Positions 41,521 to 50,815 of a stretch of DNA of 64,000 nt are shown in pieces. The stretch's first letter is position 1; the number at the start of each line of letters is the position of its first letter. A program made the position numbers and the translations under genes. Under the pieces are notes generated by a model, which was not told where the DNA came from, made no database searches, and was given only the letters and a program-made list of their open reading frames with translations. Location: assembly GCA_033297075.1 (NCBI GenBank), contig MU858122.1:1-64000 (forward strand). Reading direction: 5' to 3'. Origin of the DNA: Rhypophila decipiens. Taxonomy: Eukaryota > Ascomycota > Sordariomycetes > Sordariales > Naviculisporaceae.

Positions 41521-42648
41521 CTAAGCACGACAATAAGTAGTCCTAACAGCTTCAACCTCCCTCTCCAAAAACTCCTCAAAAGTACTAACTTCCACGCCCC
41601 AAGCCTTCGTCTCCTCAACACTCACAAACTTGCCAATCTCCCTGATAGCAAGTTGCCCAAGAACATACGGATTCTTGGTCTTCTTCGCACCCTCAATTTC
41701 CTCCTCCGTCATGGGGATATACTGAATATGCTTGCCCTTGAGTTCAATCCTCCAACTCCCGCTTCCTACAATCGGGCCGGGCAAGTTTTCCGCTGAAAAG
41801 AAACTCGCACTTGTACCTCCTCCTCCACTGGTACTAGCAGCAAGTTGAGCCGCCTCGGCCTTGCTCTCCCATGCATCCTCAATATTTCGCACTGCCCGGG
41901 TGATCTTTGCTGCGATATCCCTGATGGGAAGCACATCCCCCGCAATGCTGACCTCCTGCCCGTTAAACCTCTCGGGCTGTCGAAAAGCAGCGAGCGCAAA
42001 CTTGGCGATATCAACTGTATCCACCAATGGCAGAGTGTCGTCGGGTGAGCAAGCCATCTTCCAAATGCGCTTGGTGACGAATTCGGGGCCGTACATGTAG
42101 ACCTTGGGCGTCAAATAATTCTCCATAAAGGACGCGCCGCGGAGAATGGTCCAGTATTGGAAGCCGGAGGATTTGACGGTCTCTTCGGTTGCCGCCTTTG
42201 AGAGTAAGGAGTGGTACATGACTGAGTCTTTGATTCCGGGGGTGGAAGTGAAGAGGGGCATTTCGGAGAGGTGGTTTATGCCCAGGGCGGAGGAGAAGAT
42301 TACGTGCTTCACGCCGGCGGACTTGGCGAGGGAAAGAATTTGGCTTGTTTGGCGGCGCTCGAGGAGGGGGTCGGTGAAAGAGGGGATTGTGTTTAGAAAG
42401 AGGTGCGTGCAGGTTTGGAGGCCGGCGGTGAGGGCAGGGATGTCGTCCCATGAGCCTGGGGTGAGGTTTACGCCTAGGGAGGCGAGGCGGAGAGCGGCGG
42501 CCGAAGTTGGGTCGCGGACTGTGGTCCTGACGGTCCAGTTTATGGCGGGGGAGCGGAGGAGGGTTGCTAGGTTTAGGCCTTGGGTTCCTGTGGCGCCGGT
42601 TATGAAGACGACTGGGACTTTGGACTCTTGGAAAGTGGAGGAAGACAT
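41521..42648 (-). CDS. NmrA-like NAD(P)-binding protein, 375 aa
   Basis: This single-exon gene starts at ATG 42648. The Rossmann motif is VFITGATGTQGLNLATLL (GATGTQG at 18-24), followed by TVRDP, the NADP-phosphate-binding region. HVIFSSALG and TILRGASFMENY match the atypical SDR/NmrA family, whose members are either redox sensors that regulate transcription factors (as NmrA does with AreA) or isoflavone-reductase-like enzymes. A Gly/Ser-rich insert (ASTSGGGGTSASFF) and a long C-terminal segment are unusual for the smaller members. It is in tandem with the GMC oxidoreductase and divergent from the Zn2Cys6 gene. Confidence 0.88.
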   Translation of the reverse strand: MSSSTFQESKVPVVFITGATGTQGLNLATLLRSPAINWTVRTTVRDPTSAAALRLASLGVNLTPGSWDDIPALTAGLQTCTHLFLNTIPSFTDPLLERRQTSQILSLAKSAGVKHVIFSSALGINHLSEMPLFTSTPGIKDSVMYHSLLSKAATEETVKSSGFQYWTILRGASFMENYLTPKVYMYGPEFVTKRIWKMACSPDDTLPLVDTVDIAKFALAAFRQPERFNGQEVSIAGDVLPIRDIAAKITRAVRNIEDAWESKAEAAQLAASTSGGGGTSASFFSAENLPGPIVGSGSWRIELKGKHIQYIPMTEEEIEGAKKTKNPYVLGQLAIREIGKFVSVEETKAWGVEVSTFEEFLEREVEAVRTTYCRA

Positions 42649-44193
42649 GGTGTTGATAGAATATGGTGCTGATCGGGCCGCTGGCTGGTTTGGTGAACTG
42701 CTGTGTGGAAGTCTGGTCTGAGCTATAGAAGAGGAATCGAACCGACGAGGACGAGACCTTTATATGTTCAATCTCGACATGGATCAGTTGGATAATTGGG
42801 GGCGGCAAGGCTGGTGTTGATGAACCTGATATGACCTCCTGTACGAGATCCGAGCCCACGAACGAGTTACATTTTAGGCACAAGTACAATGGCTCTGGGA
42901 GGAGTACGGTGTACCGTAATATGAGGACAACCAATCAGATCGCCCATCACCTCGGCAGGTTAGGGTTCATGCAGGCTGCAGCGGAGTTCCGACTGTGCAT
43001 ACCTATAATTATGCATCAAGGATTGAGAACCCTGAAAAGGACAAAATCACGACATATTCCACCTAGGATAGTGGTACCTATGGTTAGAAGCTTCTAATAC
43101 AGGAATCCGCTCTGTTGGGGGCTTTGGAAAACATGATTTTAGTTTCAAGCTTATGTAAGGTCGTGAGGGCCAAGCCAGTCAGAAAGATCAGGAGCGGACT
43201 TGGGAAACTCTTCCATGGAGATAAGGCCTGCGAATTTGAAATGGCTGAATCCTATCATGGGATGATGTCAAAGTGGGAGTTTGCATTTACAGAGGACAAA
43301 ACATCGCCGTTTGGGTTTCAAAATACGTGAAACATGATGGAATCTTGATACTTTGCTCAAGAGATGTACTGTAGGCCTTGTAAGGGCTACGGTACTAGTA
43401 CTGAGCTAGCACCTGGGATCAGCTAGAAAAAGTGACATGGGGCTTTGAAGTCTTTTGAATGTCATTAAATTATCATGATCCTCACATTACAGATGTGGAC
43501 ATCGGCGTCTGGATATGGAAGCAGTATGAGTCAGTAAAAAAACACTTATACCGATATGCATATCGTTCGAACTGGTGAAAAGACAAGAGCCTTTTCTCGG
43601 AGGGTTTTTTCTTCTCTCTCAAGGCCATGGACTCAAGGCCATGGAAACCTTGGAGACTTTATGCGTTACGAGGCTGTAGCCGTGGCATGGCAGGGAGGAT
43701 ATATTCTTTTCCCCTGCGTCCGTGCAGAAAAGGACATCATTGTATGCTTAACTGGGATTGAGGATTGTTTAACCTTGTCCCGACACACCAACCTTGACAT
43801 CTTTAAACGGTTAAATGAAGCAACACTGCGAATGCGTTATGAGACCTCTCTCAAAACACCAATGGGAAGCATATAATAGTTCTTGTTCATGAACTTCAAA
43901 GTCGTAGCTAAAGTCCTGTCTCTGCAGTTGTATTAAAATCACATGCCTATCCAATGTTCTGACTTTCTATAGATATGTGTTCATGGTTGAATAGCCATTC
44001 TGATTCCAAGAAACTTCTTCCTCCTAGCATCGAAAGAATATCATCCAGCCTTATATGTTATTCATACCAAAGATCCGTTTGCCAGGATTTGAGATAATCA
44101 AGGTCATGCCCTGGCTGGAATGCACAGTGTTTGTTCGGCTTTCGCAGCGTGGTATTGGTATCGAGACTGTGCCCATATCGGGTTAGACTAGGG

Positions 44194-44203
44194 CGGAATT
44201 CCG
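44194..44203. promoter_or_regulatory. CGG-N4-CCG palindrome, site 1
   Basis: CGGAATTCCG lies at the centre of a 16-bp perfect palindrome, GGGCGGAATTCCGCCC (44191-44206), 378 bp upstream of the Zn2Cys6 ATG. Inverted CGG triplets with fixed spacing are the usual binding sites of Zn2Cys6 dimers. Confidence 0.5.
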
Positions 44204-44356
44204 CCCCTGCGCCTTCCTCATGGTGTGTCAGCATCGTCCATCTCCAATGCTCCTTCCACCAAGATGGCGCGACTCCATATCTTTTGGCGTTGAACTCGAT
44301 GGCAAAGTAACCACTGTCTCTCTACAATCTCGGTTGTGCGTATCCGTGATATATGC

Positions 44357-44366
44357 CGGAATTCCG
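44357..44366. promoter_or_regulatory. CGG-N4-CCG palindrome, site 2
   Basis: A second exact CGGAATTCCG, followed by the same CCC as site 1, lies 163 bp downstream of it and 215 bp before the regulator's ATG. I noticed no other exact copy elsewhere in the window. Confidence 0.5.
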
Positions 44367-44580
44367 CCCAAACCGGCAGCATCTTGTCAGAAACTGCCAC
44401 AAGACATTACGAACTGTGGCAGGCCGCGGCGGCTAGCGGCTCTGCTCAGTCGCCAGTTACACCTTCGGCGGTACACTGGAGCATAGCACCCAACATCAAC
44501 GATCGGCCGGTTCTTTGAGCGACCTCGGATTCAGTTCCCGATCTTGACTCTATCCGAAGCCCTTGACCCTCAAGTCCGCC

Positions 44581-46251
44581 ATGCCTGTTTCTTTATCCGC
44601 CACCGAGCGGTCCAACCCCCCGCCGAGAAAGAAGTCATGCGGAGCTTGCATCAAGGCAAAACGGCGTTGCACGCTCGAGGTACCGGCTTGTCAGAGATGT
44701 TCCCAGAGACAGTTGAACTGCCAGTATCCCGCCGGGTCTATGCCCAAGAGAAATACGCCCAGGCCGCCTCCCATCCAGGATGACCCTCTTCCACATTTCG
44801 ACCACGACCCTTTTGGGCAATTGGCGGGCTCGATGGCTCCCGAGATCGGTACCACTGGGCATGGCTTTCTCTTGTCTCCCACGTTGGCACTTGCTGACAT
44901 ACCAATGAGCGGTTACACGCAAGATCCCAACGTGACGGACGTAATGCTTGACCCATATGCCGCAGATCTCGGGCCGTTCCACATGTCCAATATCCACCTC
45001 GACCTTTGTAACAACGTCATGTCCATGGATAACATCCCAGACGAGATGCCCATCATGCCAGAAATTAGTGACAGCAGTCTCGGGTTCTACCTCACCGCGC
45101 CAATGCGGTATCCACTGGATAGCCATGCCCGCGAGGACTTTCTCAACTTTGCCCTCAAGTCACGCCTGCGATACTCGCTCGACACCATCATTGCCAGTCC
45201 CAAGCAAATGGTTCTTCAGAATCAGACGGCCTGGTGCCACCCTAACCTCTACGAGCATTCCATGCCCAGGTCCATGCAAGGTAAATAATCACTTCCATTA
45301 TGATAGACGAATATCATCAAGAAGCTGACGCTCTCACTCTCAAGATGCACAAGCTGCTTGCGCTTTGTACATGGCCAAGAACAATGTGAATTCCTATGTC
45401 ATTCTTCGTTCGCTGGAGACCGGCGTCCGAGAGCTCGGCGAGAGCCCCATGCCCACCGACGGGCTCGAAATCCTTGCCCGGGCCCAAGCCCTCCTGCTCT
45501 ACCATATAATGCGGGTATTTGATGGCGACATTCGTACCAGGGAGCATGCCGAAGCTGCGACACAGTATCTGGAGGACTCGGTTGACGCCTTGGCTGCCCA
45601 TTTCTCGTTCAAGGACGAAGAGCCCGCTGGTGATCCAGACGACCCGACAAGAACTTTGCACCTGGGCTACCAAAACTCTGGTCAGCCTTCCGAGCAGATA
45701 GACCTCCATGCCTGCACAACCGACTACAGCTACAGTTATACTGCAACAATCCCAGTACTAGACCTCGAGAATCGCTCCCACCAGCTGGCAATGTCTTCGG
45801 TACACCCTCGCCGGGCCTTCTGGGACACGTGGATCTTTGAAGAGTCAGCCAGACGCACCTGGATCCTCACCTTCTTCCTCATTCAGATGTACCGCCTCAT
45901 CAAGGGAAACGTCCCGGCCGAGTGTGATGGGAAACTCACAAACCATCCATTCACCGCCTCGGCGCATCTGTGGCAAGCACCAGATGCCTTGAGCTTTGCA
46001 ACTGCTTGGAAGACGAAGGAGCATTTTATGGTCAAGAACGGAAAGTGAGTTGCTCGTTCCAACACACAACATGTCGGCTTGTTGATCAAAAGAACTCCTG
46101 TGCTAATAGTGAAGATGGTGACAGTTTCTCGCCCATCTTTGAACGGGCAAACGGGGACGACGTTGATGTTTTTGGCAAGCTTCTCATTACCACGCTCATA
46201 GGGATTGATGAGACGAGGCATTGGCTGCAGTCGAGGGGTGGGTCCTTGTAA
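44581..46251 (+). CDS. Zn2Cys6 transcription factor, 508 aa, three exons
   Basis: The coding sequence is join(44581..45280, 45345..46044, 46125..46251), 509 codons; introns are 64 and 80 bp. The binuclear cluster is C20, C23, C30, C37, C40 and C47 (SCGACIKAKRRC, then PACQRCSQRQLNC), near the N-terminus as usual. A Pro-rich linker follows (RNTPRPPPIQDDPLP), but no long coiled coil is evident. The C-terminal part from about 235 is helical and resembles the general fungal regulator middle region (LARAQALLLYHIMRVFDG, then WDTWIFEESARRTWILTFFL). An in-frame TTG lies 18 bp upstream; the ATG at 44581 is chosen. Target genes are unknown; the neighbouring NmrA-like and GMC genes are candidates. Confidence 0.9.
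44673..44701 (+). repeat. 29-bp exact repeat, copy B (inside Zn-cluster codons)
   Basis: It is identical to 38114-38142. Here it encodes residues around LEVPACQRC of the zinc cluster, so this is probably the original sequence and copy A the derivative, or both derive from a paralogue. Confidence 0.9.
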
Positions 46252-47072
46252 CGGCCCCGGGTTCGTCTTCATACAGGTCCAGGATACGGTCTTTGAGTTC
46301 TTGGAAAAGGCGAAAGACAAGGATGTGTAGGGGTTTACTTGGGTTTGAAAACATCTCTACAGCACTGGAATAAGCAGTGTTTCTCCTGTCATTACTGAAC
46401 TTCAAAGCCGCCTACTTTGCGGACAGATGATTCAATCCGTTTACGATACGGTACCTAGCTGGCCTCACCACGGACCAGCCACGCGGGGTGACGTTTTGAT
46501 CAGGGGGCAGCTGTCATCGAGTAAATCACCAGGCTAGCACCTTCCGTCACGCAACCGATGACTAGATTTGAAGCGGGACCTGGCACAACTGGAGGGCTGG
46601 GCCCCACCTCGGTGTGTTTTTTTGATCTCATTCACCGTGGCCCGTGGGCTGGCCGGCAATTCTTTGCGTACATAATTCTGCTACTTAACTCACCAGGTCC
46701 ACGCCATTCTGATTCTTTACCCAACTTCCTTTCCAAACCATCCTCACCCGCACCAGGATCTTCCTCCACATTCTACCATTTACCCTCGCTTCCCAGCTCT
46801 TGAACACAGTCAACAACAAGCAATCGTCAACCAACAACCCCTATTCTCAACCCCTTACCTACGTACGCGTAACTAGTGGATTGCCTGTGTTTCGGACACT
46901 GATCAGTCGCCCCCTAGTGAAAAATCCCCTTCTCAATCCTCCTTTCCCTCGAATTCCTTGACTGTCTCCTGCAAGTCGTCATCTTCAGACCTCGCCTCGT
47001 CTTTGACAATCAGCATTCGACACTTTGCACGACCTCCAGAACCGAACGAGTCCAGTCCTACACACTGTCAAG
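46252..47072. other. Intergenic and 5' leader of the F-box/ankyrin gene
   Basis: No gene is seen. From 46700 to 47070 the plus strand is C- and T-rich, as expected for a long fungal promoter and leader. Confidence 0.4.
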
Positions 47073-48590
47073 ATGGCCGCAGCCAGTTTCGCCGCTCTCC
47101 CTATGGAGCTAGTCGAGGAAATTATCGGTTGGCTCCCTGTCAGCGGTCAAGCAACAGTCTCGCTCGTCTCCCGGCGCTTTTACAGCATCGCCATGTCGTT
47201 TATGTACAGGAACAACCGGAGACACGACGGATCCTCGGCACTTCGGGAATCCGTAATTCTGGCCAATATCAAAGGAATTGAGCGAGCACTCGAGCAAGGA
47301 CTCGACGTTAATGCCTCAGGCGAAGATGGTCGCACAGCGCTTCACCATGCTGTGATGTACAGGAACGGCTGTACGTACGGTCCAGGGTCACCTTTGGAAC
47401 GTATTCTTCAGCTCCTGCTGGATTCCGGAGCCAACCCGACCGCAAAAGAGGCATCACGTTATCAAGCTAGCCCTTTTCATTTCGCGTGCCAGAAGGAGAA
47501 CTACGCGGCAGCCTTGTTCTTCCTTCAAAAGCAGGCAGCAGGAGAAATCGACCTCAAGCTGAACGCGGATGCCATCAACCGGGCCCTGCGCGAGGTGGTC
47601 CAGCCTCTGGGCCACTGGGATACCTGCGGCGTCTCCCACGAGATCAGGGATGTTTATGTCCAGAATATCGAGTACTTACGGAAGAACCACCGGGAACTGG
47701 TACGACAACTCCTGGGAATGAAGGGCGTTCGTGTCAACGACCACTCGTCAGTGGGCTTTTGCCATGCCGCGGGGCCGGGTGGGATGCTCGATTACAATGA
47801 CGTTACGCTTCTGCACTCAGCTTTGATACCAAGGCGCAATCATTTCATCAGAGTGATCAAGCCAGACATCGAGGTCGTCAGGCTGCTACTGGAAGCAGGG
47901 GCCAGACCCAACGCCACCACTCGGGATCATTCCTCCTGGACAACACTCAATCTGGTGGTAAAGCTCGTAACCCGCGGTCTTGGGCCGTCAGAGAAGGAGC
48001 TCGTCGATCTTGTCGATCTTGTCGAACTTCTTGTTGCCTACGGCGCCCGACTTGACACAGTGGGTGGACGTGTCAGATTCGGTGCACCCGACAGGACCTA
48101 CCCTTTTTTCCATGCGATCTACCAGGCTTTCTGGCACTGTGGTTGGACTAATGACTTTTCAAAGCTCATGGCCATAATCAAGGCGATGCTGGACTGCAAC
48201 GGTCGAACAAGAATCTTACCAAAAGGACACATGTCCCGTGCGGCTGATATGCTCGTGGAACTGTGCGAAAAGGATAATGATGAGATCATGGTCCTGGCTG
48301 CTTGGGAATGCAGGCATGATGGTGAAACGACGGCACTTAGGAAGGCAATGGCGGACGCGCCAACTCCGATAGAACTGCTCCGGCTTTTGAGCGATTACGG
48401 TTGCGAGTCGAAGAGACTCGATCTCTCCTTGAAAAACTGGGAGGATAGCAGTGAGGAGGGCGAGAGTGATTCCGATGACGAGGACGAGGACAAGAACGAG
48501 GAGCGGCCCTCAAAACCACCTAGGGTTAATGAAGTGACTGGGGGTGGCCAGGAACCCAAGACAACAAGAAGCGGAAGGCGATATGGTTAA
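47073..48590 (+). CDS. F-box protein with ankyrin repeats, 505 aa
   Basis: This single-exon gene starts at ATG 47073; a longer in-frame reading begins at a TTG and is rejected. Residues 5-40 form an F-box (FAALPMELVEEIIGWLPVSG, then LVSRRFYSIA). About four to six ankyrin repeats follow (DGRTALHHAVMYRNG, LLLDSGANPTAKEAS, VVRLLLEAGARPNATT, LLVAYGARLDTVGG). The C-terminus is an acidic, probably disordered tail (SSEEGESDSDDEDEDKNEE). The combination suggests an SCF substrate receptor with ankyrin recognition, a type expanded in ascomycetes. Targets are unknown. Confidence 0.88.
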   Translation: MAAASFAALPMELVEEIIGWLPVSGQATVSLVSRRFYSIAMSFMYRNNRRHDGSSALRESVILANIKGIERALEQGLDVNASGEDGRTALHHAVMYRNGCTYGPGSPLERILQLLLDSGANPTAKEASRYQASPFHFACQKENYAAALFFLQKQAAGEIDLKLNADAINRALREVVQPLGHWDTCGVSHEIRDVYVQNIEYLRKNHRELVRQLLGMKGVRVNDHSSVGFCHAAGPGGMLDYNDVTLLHSALIPRRNHFIRVIKPDIEVVRLLLEAGARPNATTRDHSSWTTLNLVVKLVTRGLGPSEKELVDLVDLVELLVAYGARLDTVGGRVRFGAPDRTYPFFHAIYQAFWHCGWTNDFSKLMAIIKAMLDCNGRTRILPKGHMSRAADMLVELCEKDNDEIMVLAAWECRHDGETTALRKAMADAPTPIELLRLLSDYGCESKRLDLSLKNWEDSSEEGESDSDDEDEDKNEERPSKPPRVNEVTGGGQEPKTTRSGRRYG

Positions 48591-48890
48591 GTTTTGACGG
48601 TATGATTACCCCCTTCCCTCCCTCCCTTACAAACAGCATCATTCTTGAGCCAAATCTGACATAATACCAAGCCTAGATCTCCAGCGTGGTTTATCGACGG
48701 CTCGATAAACTTTTGGATCAACTCGCTCACGTCTCTGTCAATCCTCATAACGATGCTAGATGACAATTCAACTTTGTACCAATTCTACTGTTATAAGCGT
48801 GGCGGTGGACTGTCATGGGCTGGGGTGGCATGGATAGGGCAGAGGCAAATGCCATGTTGATGGTTGCGCCAGGGTGGATTGTAGAATTTG
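48591..48890. other. Intergenic, nothing recognised
   Basis: This is the 3' flank of the F-box/ankyrin gene up to the dispersed element; no feature is seen. Confidence 0.35.
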
Positions 48891-49320
48891 GGCAACTTCT
48901 TTCATATATTGGCACCAGTCCAATTTGACTTTCTAGTCCAGTCAGGGCATCTATTCTATCTAGTTAAGGCATTTCCTCTCTAGCTAGTGAAGGCATTCTT
49001 TCCAGTCAGTCGATGCATTTATTCCAGCCAGCCAGGGCATTTATTCCCAGCAAGTCAAGACATTTCTTCTGGCCAGTCAAGGCTTCTGTTCCATAAAATA
49101 AAGCCGTTTATTCCAGTCTATCAGGGCACCCATTCCCCCAGTCAAGACTTTTGTTACAGATAGCAAATGCATTTATTCGAGCCGGTCAGGGTCTCTACTC
49201 GAGCCAGTCAACGCATTTATTCTAGCTGGTTAAGGCAGCTATTCTACACGAGCACTGTCTGTGTACAAGACGACCAATGCCTGAATATGAGAGGAGTGGT
49301 GCCTGTTTATTAAACCCCTT
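48891..49320 (-). mobile_element. Dispersed minisatellite-bearing element, copy 6 (longest array)
   Basis: The left part reads ATATTGGCACCAGTCCAATTTG, like the subterminal block of the complete copy, though its outer GGCGCC is lost. About fourteen tandem units of the GTCAAGGCATTTATTCCAGCC type run from 48950 to 49245. The right side has ATGCCTGAATATGAGAGGAG, then GTGCCTGTTTATTAAACCCC near 49298-49317. This is the same orientation as copies 2 and 4. No coding capacity is seen. Unit number differs widely among copies (3 to about 14), as expected for an expanding minisatellite. Confidence 0.7.
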
Positions 49321-49496
49321 TACTTTACATGTGATTATACCTCGGGCAGTCAGAAGTCACGAAAGCCACCTGTGGACCTCTCGACGTTCTACGATGTTTG
49401 TGCACTGTATTGGGCGAAGACAAAGTACGGTATCCGCACACACCCCACCCTCAGCTGATGTAGGAGAGTTCCATGACGCAACAACATCAAGTTCAA

Positions 49497-49590
49497 GGGC
49501 CGCTGGTCTAGTGGTATGATTCTCGCTTAGGGTCACAACCCAAAGTTTATTACTTGCGAGAGGTCCCGGATTCGATCTCCGGGTGGCCCC
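49497..49590 (+). tRNA. tRNA-Pro(AGG) with 22-nt intron
   Basis: The cloverleaf is complete. The acceptor is GGGCCGC/GTGGCCC with discriminator C. The D region GTCTAGTGGTATGAT is typical of fungal tRNA-Pro. The anticodon stem is CTCGC/GCGAG and the T-arm CCGGA-TTCGATC-TCCGG. The loop reads TT-AGG-G, the intron occupies 49533-49554 after position 37, and T38 resumes at 49555. Mature length is 72 nt. The wobble A of AGG would be read as inosine to decode CCU, CCC and CCA. Confidence 0.92.
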
Positions 49591-49610
49591 AGACTATCTA
49601 TCCCAAACAA

Positions 49611-49737
49611 TATACCAGCACACGGTACAGAGTGCAGGAGGAGGGAGCTTAAGCATCTTGGGAAGATGATGGAAGAATCAAAGCGATAGTCAAGCTACTT
49701 AAGCCCCATCCTGCATTCTGTGCCGTGTGCTGGTATA
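49611..49737. repeat. Fold-back inverted repeat 20 bp downstream of tRNA-Pro
   Basis: The left arm starting TATACCAGCACACGGTACAG (49611-49653) and the right arm ending CTGTGCCGTGTGCTGGTATA (49698-49737) are inverse over about 40 bp with few mismatches, mainly transitions. The 44-bp centre contains another small palindrome, CATCTT-GGG-AAGATG. It resembles a small fold-back element. Confidence 0.75.
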
Positions 49738-50815
49738 CACCTCGGGTAGGTGGTTCTTTTTTTTACTTCAAGTCTTTTTTATCGATTTTCGGCATGTTGT
49801 CTTTGTAATCCCTTTGTATATAAGTTGAAGATACCCCTTCCTCTATGGGATATGGGATTCCGCACATCACGCCGTCGTCGTTGATATGGAGCTTCAATCT
49901 TCATTGCCTGACGGACGTTGATATATCCTAGACATGTGAGTCCACGCACCGGGGTATTGACGATAGTAGAACGGGCAATTTGTTCAACAATGCCTTGTCC
50001 TCGTCCAGATATATTCATCCTTCCGCTCTCGCCAGCTTGCGAAATATTTTATCCGTCCACTCATATCCCATCACTTTCAGGGAAACGAGGCCAAGAAAAA
50101 TAAGGCTGAAGTTTGCATACCCTGCCGCAAGGAGATCTGGGGTAATTCGGTAGTTGTCTGTTTTAGCCAAGACAAGGAACAATTTGACACGGGAGAATTA
50201 TGGGATTGGTGGATAATTCGGAGACATGTGTGAGACTTGACTCAACCGGAGTGTACGTACCAGACTCGCCTGCATCACATGAGTACATGTCAATGTAACT
50301 GACGCCGGTAGACGTTTCCTGCTTGCTGCTCGTTGGTGGTGATTGCTTGGCTCACTTAGCCGCGAGATATCACAACGGATTTTCTGTGCTAGTGTATATG
50401 CCGACCAGTCGTCGTTTTCACCGGGTAATATTACTTGGACTACGAGAACGAAATGGGCTTAGTGTAACTCCATGTAGCCTGAACAGGTTGTTTTGTTTGA
50501 GAGGAAATCCGGGTGGCGTACGGGGCAAGATATCCCAATTTCCGGGATGGGATTTGAGGAGGGTTGTGTGTTTCGAATATGAACCTCAGCTCGAAAGTTT
50601 TCACGAACCGAGGGGAGGGCCTATAATGAGGGCTTCATACGTTCACACTATCTGGAACAACACTGGGATACTGATAATTAAGGACAGTCGAGCTCAATAT
50701 ATTGCCCCTTACTCCTTAAAGCTCGTGTCATTCATAGATTCACCCAGTGCCAGTACCATTTTGCTTCTACATTCCTCTCAACCAGCCAAAAACAGCCCCC
50801 ATATTCACCATCGAA
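49738..50815. other. Upstream region of the pectate lyase gene
   Basis: No gene is supported. The open frame at 50323-51003 overlaps the pectate lyase start in another phase and has no domain. Confidence 0.4.

Larger units (their letters stand above)
42649..44580. other. Divergent 1.9-kb region between NmrA-like and Zn2Cys6 genes
   Basis: No gene is supported. A 14-bp unit, CTCAAGGCCATGG, is tandemly duplicated at about 43618-43646. An ORF of 106 codons (43556-43876) overlaps it but shows no domain. Two CGGAATTCCG palindromes near the regulator are listed separately. Confidence 0.45.

Noticed and set aside
43556..43876. 106-codon frame in the NmrA/Zn2Cys6 intergenic region
   Set aside because: It includes a 14-bp tandem duplication and no recognisable domain; probably fortuitous.
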